DNA of 64,000 nucleotides from Perkinsus olseni (taxonomy: Eukaryota; Perkinsozoa; Perkinsida; Perkinsidae), in the NCBI GenBank assembly GCA_013115135.1, contig JABANP010000113.1, forward strand, positions 1 to 64,000. The letters run 5' to 3'. Each line of letters opens with the position of its first letter. The first letter of the stretch is position 1. The notes under the pieces were generated by a model. It was not told where the DNA came from. It made no database searches and saw only the letters and a list, made by a program, of their open reading frames with translations. A program made the position numbers and the translations under genes. Shown piece after piece: positions 11,601 through 24,065 of the stretch.

Positions 11601-14600
11601 CCGTCCTCAGGAGGGGATGGTAGTAGGCAACGAACGCCGAACGCTGCTGCTGCCGCTTCCTCGACGGAACAGCATCATATACCAAGGGATACCAACACGT
11701 AAGAAGGGACGATAGGCTAGTAGGGGAGAGAAGTGGGATGTTGAAGTGGCCACTCGGGTTCGATTCCTTCGTAGTTTAATATTCGAGATTTTTTACATGG
11801 AGTATGATATAACTACAACGATTGAGATCGAGGAATCTTAGGTGATGTTGTGTATCGTAGACGATAAGACGCGCACCGCATACCAAAGACACACCATTGC
11901 CTGTTCATTTTCGCTCGGGATGGTATCTTTCGTATGCCAGGTTGGACGTGACGGTGGATCGAACTTATGACCCATTCGAACCTGACCATATCGACAAGCA
12001 AACTATCGACGGTTCGGCCGACTTTGTTGTTCGAATATTCAACATGCAGTGTCGATCCTTACCCGAAAGGATGTCAACTAAACTCAGGATATGCTGGGCA
12101 GGTAATAGCGACGGTGGGGAATCTTCGCTGTGCGCATCGGAAGGATATCCTCCGCGATTGATTGTTATTACCATTCTCGATAGGTACGGTGTACGAGACG
12201 GGATGGCGATGGTCAGCGGACCCTCAGTGGACGTCCGAGCCGATACGATTCATGTGGCATTACAAACCGAGCCCGAATAATAACCGAGGGATAGCAGGAA
12301 AGTTCGTCAAAGTGGATGTAATGCATCTTAGTGGGTCTCGGGATCGTCGGATATTCTTGGCAGTGCGGTAGTATGATATCTTTTCTGGGTGTATCTTAGG
12401 TCATCCAGAAGCTCCCAGATGGGAGTGAATGTTGTCGTGGTACGGTGAAAGTATCTATGCTGACCATCGCGACTGGCCCGATGCACCACGATATTGGGTT
12501 GGAGCCCCCTCTCTCGGAGGAGGATGATGATGGCCATGACCACCTACATCATCATGAGCACACCACTGATGTACAGCATGCGGAGCGACCGAAGGCGATG
12601 ACGCCTGCGGCTAAGCTAGCGGAATCTGGCGTCGGTAGGTCGTTCTACTGGGGGAAATCGTTTTAATTTCGTGGCGCGCGGGAATCTGTGGGCCTTCGAT
12701 GATGTGCGGGTCAGGGTAGACGAATGTGCCTACTGTCACGGTTCTCTGCTGTTAGTTCTCACATGGGCCGAATGTGCGCGGTGTGAGTATCGAGTATCTT
12801 AGGTTCAAGCCGGCTGGTGATGAGTATCAAGATGGCTCAGCAAGGAAAGATTTACTTGCAGACTCAGGAAGCTTCTATTGACTTTGGTAAGACATTTGAT
12901 TATTTTCTCGCGCGCCCTGAAATTATCATGTTATTGCTGCTTAGGGAGCGGTCACGAAGGTTATCCAGAAGTAGCTACTCCCCCATGCGATGACGATTCT
13001 GCGATGGGTAATCGAAAGGTCCCCGGTTCTAATCCTGGCAAGAGCATAATCCTGCAGGCCCCTCTTATATTGCCTCTAGTGAGCTTGTGCCCGAGCAGCC
13101 CGGAGAAGCGCCTTCCCTGGTGTTTGACGGGACTAGGGATCTCGTGGAAGGCAGTCAGCATACTGGGCGCCACTACCTACTGGCGTATAACATAACAGGC
13201 TTGACATCATAGTAATGATACTGGGAGAGAATTCGTGCTTCGCTCCGCTGGGAATCTTATGTTTTGCATCATCCATGGTAAATGCTTTGTGGTATCTGAA
13301 CCATGATGAAGTGGGGAGTCTTGCCGGCACTGGCGTCGTCCTAAGAGGTTCATGTGTGGATTTCTTCAATTTTCGAATTCTTCGCGGTGCGCTGTGAATC
13401 TTCTCGTCTTATATCGGTGGTATCTTGTCAGTCCTCAAACACCAGCGCCGCCTCCACCAACCCTTCCGGACTCTCCGGCGGGGCCGATCCCACAGTCCTT
13501 GGATCAGCTCAGTGATCATGTGTTCCCGGGGAATCTTTTCTCGACTTGGACACCATGCGTGCAGGAACCTGAATGGGATAATACTGATGGCCAGGTGAGG
13601 TTGAAAGATTCCTCTAAAGGTTGCGACCTAGGACGTATCTTTTAGTTACCGTTGGTGTGCTTGAAAACAAGTATGACATATTTGCGAACTGAATCGCTTT
13701 TATTGCGACTTTATTCATCGATCAATTTGTCACCGGATAAAAGGGTGAAGTTTCGAGGCGAGACATGGGTAAGATTCTGACCTATTTTGTATCTTGCGAG
13801 GATAACCTGGGGATACGGTTCAGATTCCTCTAGCGAAGATATATGAAGTGAATGAGTGGGGTCGTAACGCTATGAGCTCGGCTAATTCGGACTCGGATCA
13901 ATCAGCGTCGAACCAAGGAAACTCACCGCCTTTCATCGAACGTAAGTGTATCTTGAGGTTGAGCAAGCAAGATACAAAATAGGTTAGTCTCATGACACTT
14001 TGGCTTCAGGGACAATGACCCAGAAACTTTGGAATCACGGCCGTCATGTCGGCTTGTTGACGATGCATTTCCGCATCACCGCCATGCCGCGATATAGACA
14101 GCTAGCAGCTGGGGTAATGCCATCTAACGAAATTCTGTCACGCGCCCGGAAATTAATTTCCAATTCTGTGCTAGGTTCATATTGGTAACGGTTTTATCGC
14201 GAGAACGTCCGCGATTGTCCGCGACGAGCGACCGGGAAGGGCTATGAGTGGAACCCAAAGCCCCTGCGATGATGTAAGCGATTATACATGGGTGAATTAT
14301 ACACGATAACGATCTTTTTCACGCAGGCGGCATTGAGGCGGATGCCGGATAAGCTGCGGAGAGTGTTCTATTTGAGCGAACGATTATTGAGTCCAAATGA
14401 GACTAAACCATTTGGTGAAAGTCAGAAGACGGAGAAGCTGGTATTGGAACTTGCTGATGCTTTCAGCGTTTCGGGTACTACAGGATTCGGGGAAAATACG
14501 GTACGAAGTTTGTCCGAATTTATTCGGCGATACCAATTAGCGGCAGAAGTAGAACTTTTTTCTCTGGAAATTCGAGAAAATGTTCTATTGCTTTGGGTGA

Positions 14601-17600
14601 ATTACCGGACAGGATGAGCTCGGTTGCGACGAGTCGAATCATTTTTTCTCAGCCTCCCGTACCCCATCTTTTAGTCACTAATAGTTCCATCTGTTTAGGA
14701 TCATTTTTTTCGGAGTAGACATTTCGTTTTGTGGCGACAGTCCAGTATCATTGCCTTCTTCAGATAAGCAATCGATGAAGTCATTCATCTACAGTAGTGA
14801 TAGGAATCTTCTGAAGGCCCAAGGTATGATGATGGACCTGATACATCAATCTGTGGCGATGCTCTCGTACACTACTGGTAATAATCATTAACTACTACCC
14901 GCTTGGCATCGTCCGAGGGTATGATGGCTTGCGCGGATTCTCCGCTTTGGTAGTAGTCACTGTGGGAACGGCATCATCTGAATTGCTCCATTGTGTGATT
15001 CTGTTTAGTAGAAGGTGAATCCTGATCATGCAGTAGATTAGAAGCAGCGGGCTGAATATTTTAGATTTGTCTTCTGGCGGAGCGAAGTGATTCATGTTAT
15101 GAAATTTTTCAGGTGGCATACAGTGGGGTCTGCAGCAAGCCTATTGTCGATTACTACAAGCCTTGATAGTTCGAGGGGAGTTGGAGTAATAAAATATCTT
15201 TGGCACGAGCTTGTTCCCAACGAGCTTCGCTCCGCTAAAATTACCTGCATTTTCAGAGCTCTTTCGCAATTGCCCCCTCCTCCTAGTGGGTATACCTCTC
15301 ACGTTGAGGCACGCCGGGATTTGTTGAAGTATCGAGAAAATAAGGCTCAGAAAGGTACTGCGTGAGCGTGCATACCAACTTTTTCGCGAATCATCGTTTG
15401 TGTGGCAGTTACATTGGGCCCGGGGGACCCCGGGTATCTTGACGAGACCCAGATTGCGGCATTGGAATGGTTCGAGACCAGAATGAACTGTTGTCGCCGA
15501 TGGCAAGATACAATGTAAAGATGGGGAGGAGCAAATTATGGATATAAATTTCGCCTCCGTGTGAAATTTGTGAAATTTTCCGCAAGTGATTTCTCGGTTG
15601 GTGTGTGGAAGTGCTTTGCTGTTGTTGAAAGCCCTACCATATTGAAATAAGATCGAAATAAGATGTGAATGCTTGGGTTCGAACCCTGGACCTATTGAAT
15701 GCCAAGTCACGTCCTCCTACGGCTTGGTCAATCTCGGATGCCCTCTCAGATACACGCTAGCAGTTTTCGCCTTGCGGACGATAGACTCTGGTCGGAGAGG
15801 TTACAACCTTTATGAGGTTAGCCCAGATATGATACCGATGTTGTATGCGAGGTAAGAAGATATTCACAGCGGATCGGGATGCGCTCCGTTCGATGTTCCC
15901 GTATTCATTCTTCGTCATGTGGATAACTTTCCGCACGGTATGAACTCCCACCGAAAGTATCTTCTTATGTGGTATATAATCGCTATATCAGCATAACCTA
16001 TCTCATGGGATGGACTCACCATGTGCGTATCTTTCACTTTCATGGACTCACCATGTGCGTATCTTTCCACTTTTTATGGACTCACCATGTGCGTATCTTT
16101 CCACTTTTATGGACTCAGTATGTGCGTATTTCTCGTCGTATAGAAGACCAACTATATGCATACCCCTACAGTTGGTGTACACTGGTGGAGTATCTTTCTA
16201 TGCATCAGGTTATATTTCCTAGTACCAGAACTTGGTAGAACAGTAGCTGATTGTTTATTAAGCAAAGAGGAGGAAGATATGGATATCGCTGAGTGGAGAG
16301 GCAGCTCGTAAGGTTGACCTGCGTTGTGCGAGGTGCAAGATACGTCGAGTATCTTAGGTATAGTCTCATGCGAGCATCTCTACACAGCAATCGAGTGTGG
16401 GTCCCTCAAGCTAAAGATATTCAATTACTATTCGACCTTACTGACTTCCATAATGGATTGAAGTAATGAAGAATCTTCTTGTGCATGCGTGCAGATCGGC
16501 GTGGCGAATGGTATCTTGTTATGCTTTTTCAGTGAGTACTTTGGATTAACGGAGCATGGATGGGTGAGAGTGAAACGCAGACTGCTGCAGGTGAGGAAGG
16601 TCGAAGCCTGCTCTATAGGCTTCGAAAGATACGTTTTCACTGTCTTAGATTCAAGTTCATGCATTGATCGGCGAGAAGAGTTTGTGGCGTGCGAGAATGA
16701 GGAAGAGGAAAACAACGTTTTTGCTCTTCGTGAAGTGTTGGTGCAAGTAGTGACCTGTTTTGAATCTCGCATGCTCAACTCAGAGATACGTCTCTTGCAG
16801 ATACGTTTCTGAAGTGGTTGTCGACCAGAACCAGTTGGCAGATTTGTGGAAGTATTTACCTGGATATCGGACGCTTCTCAAGGGGGTGAGTATCTCCAGG
16901 TTGATCGCGAAAGATACCAAATAGGTCAACTTCGAACCCACAGGTATTCCTCTGCATGAAGTACCATAAGAGAGTTGACCACTACCCGGATGCCTTAGTC
17001 GACTGTGCGGCCAGTGTCCTGAGGAACACTCAGACACTCAGCTGCATCGTGAAAGTGAACAACTATGCCCGGTCGTGTCCTCTCGCCATATCTTACTTTC
17101 AGATAATGTTCCACAGTACCAATGTCTACAATCAAAAAGCCGTCGCATGCGCTATGAAGATGGTAAAGCTGAGTAGGGAGGGGTCTTGTCACTCATGGCT
17201 GTTCATTCCCGCAGATTCATTTCCTATTTTTGTCTCTGCTGGTCCGACATGCTTCACTACCGGGCGATTTCGACATGAACTTTTTACTGCATGGCATCGA
17301 TATGCTATTAGAGTACTCAGTCTTGACATCTTTTGTATCTTGCCTGCTTTAACCTGAGATATTTTTCAGGTGTGATATAGCTAGAAACATGCATAATGTT
17401 CTGTGGTTGATCTATCAGCATTGGGGTCTCTTTGCTGGCCCCGTGTCGACCATGAGTGGGCGAAGTTTGGTCACTGACCATCTGCTGGGAAAGCACTTCG
17501 ACAGGTTGCTGGTGAGCTTTGCCGAGGTTAATTGCGTGGCGCGTGACGTGGCGATTCCTCCTCAGTTGCATTGGTCCTGGTTTGTTCGCCAGCGATTCAT

Positions 17601-18449
17601 TCTTCTCCTACTCTTCCGCGTTGGCCCACTTGTTGGTAAGTCGACCATACCCCGTCTGTCCCTAATATTTCGTTTTCAAGACCCTCCCCCGCTGGACTCG
17701 GCCCCGTCGGCTGAGCAGAATCCTTCCGCTTCGACTACTCGAGCGAACGATCAAGTCGGCTACTACAAATGGCGGTGTGTTGTGACTGAATTAGTGGCAA
17801 GACAGTTAGCGAGGTAAAGCATGTTCCATTTCGTGCATGTAGCGCCCGCCCTGGTGATCGATTTATGTGTATCAGATATGGTCTCACTGATGTTATCAAG
17901 GATCTGTCCTTGCGTGGGGGCAACCCTTCTTCGAACGACGCGAAGTCGTCGTCGGCTGCGGCGTCGGCGGGTGGCATGTTCCGAATGCCGGTCCCTGCGC
18001 GGACAGGACAGGTGCCCAAACGAGAGTATCACTTCAAAGTACCACCGGATGTAACACCGTTGCAAGCTAAGGAGGTGAGTATCTTGAGGTTGATCATGCA
18101 AGATACAGAATAGGTTTGACTAAGAATAAACAGAGAATGAGAATCAATTTACTATACTGATAAGGTGTTCAGGATTCGAAAACTAGAGCGACGATGTTAT
18201 GCATCACGCGCCATGAAATTATGGCCAGGTACCATTGGTTGAGACTGAGTGGACGAAACAGATGCAACATCATGACCTGTGGAGGATGCTGCCGTCCGTA
18301 TCAGTAAGAAGAGTATCTTTAGGTCGGGGTAGATGACCATATCGTCTCAGGAGCGTATCCGATGTCTACCACAATTCGAGCTCACCGACTTCGTCGAGCT
18401 CGACCGTGGAGTTGATGATTTCTCTAACCCTGAGCTGGATGAACAGTAA
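8640..18449 (+). CDS. Large many-exon protein of unknown function (helical, HEAT/ARM-like C-terminal half)
   Basis: A string of exon-like segments on the + strand between MORN5 and TCF25. Early parts include a hydrophobic stretch near 8645-8780 and a charged helix with KKKKEEEAAK near 8920-9020. The middle gives SPEMQRLIEW (about 9600), FGARFSLANYVQSFLPFHG (10110), a leucine-rich segment ending LLLKEVS (10590), a Pro-rich segment (13436-13600), ALRRMPDKLRRVFYLSERLL (14325) and a segment at 15262-15355. The C-terminal half is clearly coding: YHKRVDHYPDALVDCAASVL (16955), LLHGIDMLLEYS (17215-17320), LWLIYQHWGLFAG (17400), LHWSWFVRQRF (17560) and the end FELTDFVELDRG...LDEQ with TAA at 18447-18449. 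I do not recognise the family. The 5' part may be a separate gene. Introns are rich in repeat sets A, B, C and D. Confidence 0.45.
10594..10608 (+). repeat. Repeat set B motif at an intron start
   Basis: aatttcgtggcgcgg follows the donor TCG|GTAAT in the large unknown gene; another copy (agtttcgtggcgcgcgcc) is at 10671-10688. More copies: 12664, 12909, 14139, 18205. Confidence 0.75.
11449..11486 (+). repeat. Repeat set A copy
   Basis: Follows a ccaggtga donor-like context: gtatctttaggttgaggtgg then tgggatacgaataaggtt. The right arm is slightly degenerate (gggatac for aagatac). Confidence 0.65.
13006..13042 (+). repeat. tRNA 3'-half-like sequence
   Basis: gtaatcgaaaggtccccggt then tctaatcctggcaagag, close in sequence to the copy at 6036 (GTAATCGAAAGGTC-CCGGTTC), suggesting a common source tRNA. 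Confidence 0.7.
13948..13985 (+). repeat. Repeat set A copy
   Basis: Starts in a GTAAGTGTATCTT donor context; arms gtatctt and aagatac enclose gaggttgagcaagc, followed by aaaataggtta. Confidence 0.8.
16010..16135 (+). repeat. Minisatellite, four units of 32-34 bp
   Basis: Unit atggactcaccatgtgcgta then tctttccactttt, copies at 16010, 16042, 16076 and 16109 (the last one diverged: ggactcagtatgtgcgtatt). Each unit contains GTGCGTATCTTTC, which resembles a splice donor joined to the start of repeat set A. It lies in an intron or spacer of the large unknown gene. Confidence 0.9.
16890..16927 (+). repeat. Repeat set A copy
   Basis: Within GGGTGAGTATCTCC; ends aagataccaaataggtc. It sits between two coding segments of the large unknown gene, at the start of an intron. 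Confidence 0.75.
18079..18116 (+). repeat. Repeat set A copy at an intron donor
   Basis: GCTAAGGAG|GTGAGTATCTTGAGG begins the last intron of the large unknown gene. The element reads gtatcttgaggttgatcatg then caagatacagaataggtt. Confidence 0.85.
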
Positions 18450-18682
18450 GATGCTTCAATCTCGACCGTCCCTTTTAATGGTCGTTCATCAGATCTGTAT
18501 GTGACGAGGACTGGTCCCCAACAGCAGCTGATTTATGATGATGATGCCGTCGTCTGCGACTTAGTCACCCTGTGCGAGCTACTACCACCTTCACAAACCT
18601 TTACTATTGTTCTACTATTTCCGTCGGTCTTTGCGTTGTAGTAGTGCTGGCGAGGATGGCATTCATTGGCAGCAGTTCTTGT

Positions 18683-21600
18683 ATGAGTAGACGCCAAATT
18701 AACAAGCAGCTTCGCTTGGCGGAGGAGGGCGAAGTCGAGGGACCGCTCCCGGCTGCTGTTGCCGCTGATGATGAAGACAACGCGGATGAACTGCTGGTTG
18801 AAGATTCTCCCAGACGATGTGAATGAGAGGCCGTCAGAGTGAATATCGTCGATACCGACGGTTCCATTTAGATAAGAACGTCTTCGCCGCGGCAATGGAC
18901 AGCGATGATGACGATGACGACAACACGAGTTCGAGCGATGAGGAGGAGGAAGAAGAGGATGTGGCGCCTCAGCTGGTGAAGCCGATGGCGCAGGCAGGGG
19001 GGAAGAAAGCACAGCAGAAGCAACTCCAGAAAAAGAAGACTAGCCCTCCACAGCAGCGGAAGAAGGCCAAGGCCTCCAAGGCAGGCGAGGAAAGAGGTAA
19101 CTACTCCCGGGTTCGGTCCTCAGCTGCTTCATTCTTCCCTGACGGCGAGTCACGATGTTGAAGTCGATACCGAACTGTGCATGATGGAACTAGATGGGCC
19201 CGACCACGACTCGAGCAGGTTCACCTGCGTCGACGGCGCCTGCTGCATCCGATCCCCTATTGAAGATTGCCCGGAGGAATCTTAATCCGGAGACTGAGAT
19301 CAAACGTGAGCCCTAGTGACATTTTAGACACTGGGATTCGAATTTGGGACTTCTTTAGGCATCTTCGGCTCTGAGGCCTACACTCTGAGAGTTCGAGCAG
19401 AGAACGCCACCGGCCACCCCCACAATCGGATCATCAACTATCCCCGCGGCATGGGGTCGGCCACGGCTGCTCGATCCAGTGCGAACTTGAAGAAGAAGTC
19501 GTGGCTGTTGCACGACTGGCCTATGAACCAGGAGGAAGAGATGTGGCCGACACCAGCCGCAGTGCAGGATTCAACGCTGATGATGAAAGTGTAGGATGAT
19601 CGGGTAGAACCGGGGATCGTCCGGATCGTAAATGTAGGTACAGCCCATCAGGGGACAGTACATCCAGTGGAGAACAGAGAACTCAGTTCTATTTGGAACC
19701 CAGCAAATCTTATTTGAAATCTATGGATACTTACTGCGAGATTGTAAGGCTTCCGGTTCAATTCCCATGTCTCACGTTTTTTATTCAGGTTGCATCCTCG
19801 GACGTGGACTCTCTCATTTACTTTCTTCAGAAGAATCCCTTTCATCTTCATTCGGTAGTGCCGCAGCAGCTGCGTCGAATAATCGGAAAGCGAGGATCGT
19901 CAGATTCTGGCAGTCACCGACCTCTATCGAGAGCACCGGGAGTTCGAACGTGCTGGAAAGCTCCTCCGCCGAGGTCTTTATGTTCTACAATGCAGCACTC
20001 ATCCACTCTTCGATCCCTTTATGGAGTCGGGTGGGGGCCAACGGAATAAGAAGGAGCACAGTGGCAAGAGGCGGCATAGGAAGGGGAGTAAGGCCCGCTT
20101 CGAGCAAAGAACGACTCGGTTTGACTTGCTTGAGATGTGTCCTCCCCGCTGGTCGGCGGAAGTGGTGCTATTCTTCTCATACGAATTCGAAGGGTTCAAA
20201 CTTTCCATCTCCTGGGGATCCACCCCTTTTCTCTTATATTCTTATCATTCAGCTTTACCAAGTCTTGCTTCCTCACGTCCATCGGAGCTGAGCATACAGC
20301 TGAGTTTCACGTCCCTATTCTCTGCAGCCACCAGATGGTTGCCGACGCGCTCGGCCTCCTGCGTCCACTGAGTGGACTCCACTCGCACACCGTCGGCCTA
20401 GCGCAGAAACAAGAGTGGCGTGGGAAGACATACGACCCAATTCCGCTCTAACGCTGGTTCTTGTGGAAGCGTTCACCGCGGACTAGTCCTGCATTCGATG
20501 GCGAGTCGCGACTCGCAACCTTATGCTCTCAACCCTATCGCTACCCCGCTCCTGGGTTCCGTTATGCGGGCAGGTTTGTCGCAGGATATTGGGTTAGCAG
20601 AACTTTGAGCTGCCTAAGCCAACATGGGAGTCGCTATTGGCTGGGATTTGGGAATCCCAAATTGGGATTGTAGTCTAGTGGTTTTCTCGCTGGCTTGATG
20701 TGCATTTTGCACAGGTGGGGCCGCTTATTGGTGGCGGTTGGTACTGCCAAGCCACCATTCGGGATGAAGGATCCTCGAAGATTCCTGAATGAGACTACTC
20801 CTAATATTGCGTTGGCCGAAGAGAGGCGAATCCGCACGCCGGTCCGATGAGTTCTCGGCCGGGCTGCATGCGAAACTCGAGCTTTCTGAGTCGTCCCTGG
20901 GCCACTCTACCCATAATCGTAGAAGTGTTGAAGGCCGCGGCAATGCCGATCAAGGCGGTGTAACGGGTAACCAGGCTCATACCGCCGTCGGCATGTTCGA
21001 AGACATGGTCGTGAATTGTATGGCTAATAACTATGGTCTGTTGACGAAGACTCCCCTCAAGGAAGAGACCATCATAACTATGCTAAGTTCAGGGAATATT
21101 GAACTCTGCGAACGTCCATCGTACGGTAGCAGCTTCTTAGCCGAGAATCTTGATTACTTCGAGAGGAAGATCTCAGAATTCAAGGGTTTGGTAGCGCCCA
21201 AGATAGTGGAGAAAGTTATTGAACCGCTCGTAAACTCACTGTGGCCGCTTACCATACTGGTCCTTGTTAGCAAGTTGTGCAGTGGCAGTGCGATCTCAAA
21301 GTGGGCCCGAACCCGGGTTGTAAATAACATCAGGAGACTGGCAACTCGGTTTGCCTTGCTCGAGGACACTAAAGTTGTTACAGCAGCCGGGGGTGTTGAC
21401 ACCACTACCACGGACTGTCTTTAGTCCGCCTAAAAGCTGGACGACGATGTTTCCCATGATAGCCATAGCTTAGTTCTTATCGCCTCGTTCGACCGGTGTA
21501 AGGTTGCGCTACTTCATCGATTACCCTGCGCCTCGTATCGATTACACCAGGAATAGTGTTTCCCATTCTACAATACAAAATTTACCGCATCGTGATCGTT

Positions 21601-23621
21601 TCCTCACTTACCACATCGCCACAGGCGTCCAAGCGTCGCGCGTCTATGTAGCCCACTAATAGTGGGCCACTATCCCAGGCTGTAATCTATTTCGTGACTC
21701 AGAGCACCCCAACGAGGAACCCGGTTTGGTCGCATCACTCCGGCTGTCGGAGGATGATCCATACTACTGTTTTACCATCCTCGCGTTGAGGACCCTCCTG
21801 GTGGGACTAGCAGCACCTCTGCTTTGCATGGCTTATGAACCCGCCCCAGGTTCATGGCCTACTACTAGCTGGGCAGGGCTGCACTCGTACTGCTTTGGAA
21901 GTGTTCAAGTTACTTCTACTCATGGATGACGAGCAAGATAGAGTCCATACCCTTATGCACATCGATACTTACGCTGTAGTTATCTGCGTCTGACGTCTAT
22001 GCGGGTTCTCGCCAGTCCCTGCCCTTCACGACTTATTTGTTATCTTCAACCATTCTCCTACCTCAGATTCGCAGCCACGAATACGACTGGCTTCATCGCT
22101 TCGTAGCATCCTTTGTGCCACCACCTCCGGCAGCCCACGACGGCGTTTACTACTCAGCTCTCGACTTCGCAATGCCCAACTTTGCGTGAGTATCAGCTTC
22201 TGGGTTCTCGAGCCTCCATGCGTCGCTGCAGATTCTCTGAGGCCTTGGCGCGGTATCAACAGCTACCAACTGCTGACGAGGCCTCCGCTGCTGTGAAACG
22301 AGTCACAGCCGAGGATTTGCGGAGGGCAATCATCATTGAAAGTGGGAGATCTTCCGACTGCCTCGTACGGGACTTCTCCTTTCAGATGCTTCAACTGGCG
22401 ACTCGGCACTAGATGCCTCGATAGCTCTGATGAAAGCTATACTCCTGTGAGCAGCAGCGGCTACTCTCGGACCGTCGCGAGTGACTTCCTTCGATTCAGA
22501 TTTCCCCTATACTGTACGGACACTCTTAATAGCGATGTCAACTCCCCTATCAGGGGATGGTCACAAGCCTTGGGAAGATCTGTTCAGGAACCCTCCTTTC
22601 TCTGATGCTAGAACGTAGGTGGCTTGGAATACTTGCCGATCTTGCATTTCCTTAACGTAGGTATTTCATGCATGAGAAGTTCGGGTCGATTCATCTATTA
22701 TTGACAGAAGCATACGCCGAGAAGGCTTGGCAATTATGGAAACCAGCGCAGTTGCAGGACTGGCTCTTCTCGGCCTCTCAGCGTTTGGTACCAAAGTTGT
22801 TAAGGAATTGCAAGATAGCAAGATCCTCGACTCTCTCAGATTGAGTTGAGCCCAGATTTGGAGGGTGTCAGGAGGCGCTGGTCAACCAGTACTTTGCCTG
22901 ATCTCGTTGGGAGGTAGCCGCCGATACATGCCTGCTCCTGTGCACGCCTCGGTGCAGATATGCTGATATATCGAAGTCGGAGTTTACCGTTAATTCTCCC
23001 ATGCTGCCAAGGGCGCTCTTCGAAGCCGACAATAAGGTGACGCTGACGCCGTGCTCCGCATCTTGAACTATCCTTTTTTGGGTTCAGCTGTTCAGAACCT
23101 ATGGTGCAGACCTTCGCCGGGGCGGATCTGGGGACAGCCGGGCTAATGTCTCTCTGGACTCCAACCCTCTCGTCGCATTTGTACAGAGTCTCATGCCCTG
23201 GTCACGGGTTGATTACACTGGCACCGAAGCCGAACCTGTGAGGGGAGCTTCGGACTGTCCTTTTCTCTCACCCACTTTCATTTTATTAGATCAACATCAC
23301 CGCGGGGATCCGCGGAGCGCTGGATCGGATCACCGAACGGCTGGGCCTTGGGGGAGACCCTCAGCAACCTGATGGCGGAGCGGAAGAGGATGGGCTGGTT
23401 AACGACTTGGGCGACAGACGGAATCTCGAGGATGATGATGAGGACCCAATCATACAGCGAATTCTTCTTGACGAAGTGAGTTGAGGAGGGTTGGCTCATC
23501 CCTCATTCCCATCGAAGTCGCCTGACGGATGTCATTACAGGCCGCTGACGACCAACGGCGGGGGAGAAGAGCTTCATCGTCATCGAGTGATTCCGCAGTG
23601 GAAGATATCCAAATGGATTGA
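18683..23621 (+). CDS. TCF25: TCF25/NULP1/Rqc1 family protein
   Basis: TCF25 (yeast Rqc1) acts in ribosome-associated quality control. ATG at 18683 starts MSRRQINKQLRLAEEGEVEG, like the family's MSRR start. Acidic and Lys-rich low complexity follows (about 18900-19100). Then LNPETEIKR (19270-19303), a basic segment with KKKSWLLHDWP (19490), SSDVDSLIYFLQKNPFHLHS (19797), LYVLQCSTHPLFDPF (19979), LSEDDPYYCF (21738), SHEYDWLHRF (22074), LDFAMPNFA (22160), a helical stretch to 22440, FPYTVRTLL (22501), AEKAWQLWKPAQLQDWL (22718) and NPLVAFVQSLMPWSRVDYTG (23164). The acidic C-terminus ends with a Ser-rich SVEDIQMD-like tail, TGA at 23619-23621. This order matches TCF25 throughout. Between about 20.1 and 21.7 kb the exons are poorly resolved and a long foreign-looking ORF intervenes. 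Confidence 0.88.
20789..21424 (+). CDS. Uninterrupted ORF inside the TCF25 gene (nested gene or insertion), unknown
   Basis: A 636-nt ORF without introns, stop TAG at 21422-21424, sits between the TCF25 exons for the THPLFDPF and EDDPYYCF segments. Only the part from about 20990 looks protein-like: a soluble helical stretch (NYGLLTKTPLKEETIITML, then LDYFERKISEFKGLV) followed by one strongly hydrophobic segment (EPLVNSLWPLTILVLVSKLC) and a basic stretch. The upstream part is Arg/Ser/Gly rich and may not be translated. I see no similarity to TCF25 and cannot name a family. It may be a nested gene in a TCF25 intron, an exon of TCF25 specific to this lineage, or a retro-insertion. Confidence 0.45.
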   Translation: MRLLLILRWPKRGESARRSDEFSAGLHAKLELSESSLGHSTHNRRSVEGRGNADQGGVTGNQAHTAVGMFEDMVVNCMANNYGLLTKTPLKEETIITMLSSGNIELCERPSYGSSFLAENLDYFERKISEFKGLVAPKIVEKVIEPLVNSLWPLTILVLVSKLCSGSAISKWARTRVVNNIRRLATRFALLEDTKVVTAAGGVDTTTTDCL

Positions 23622-24065
23622 CTTCATCATTTGCCTTGCCTCGTTCCCCAAAGTTTCTTGTGGGATGCATGTGCGTCGAGTTCATAAGCCTGAGAGGTCC
23701 TCGAAGTCCACACCTCGATCGGCGGAGTTCGTAACTTCTAGCTGAATCGCGCCACCCTTCACCACCACCACGATGACTAGAACCATCTCGCACTCATGCT
23801 TGTTCTTCGCCATGAGGGTGGAGGTACGCGCCATGCGTCAGCCAGGGTTCATCACGGTCCTACTTTGATGTGGCGGCCTCCGTCACAGTTGGTGACCTTC
23901 ATAATTGTTAATCATAGCTCATCACTGACCACCAATAATTAATCATGATAATTTAACAACGTCGAACAACTTCAACAAACTCAAAAAGACATCCAATAAA
24001 TTTCTAACATCACAGTAAACATGCTGGAGACACTCAACTGCTACTCGTAGACATTCAGTGGTAAC

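Noticed and set aside
13006..13042. A functional tRNA gene at this and the other T-arm-like sites
   Set aside because: Only the 3' half can be seen; no acceptor or D-arm pairing could be made, unlike the tRNA at 46695-46767.
16010..16135. CRISPR array
   Set aside because: The units are contiguous tandem copies without variable spacers, and the genome is eukaryotic.
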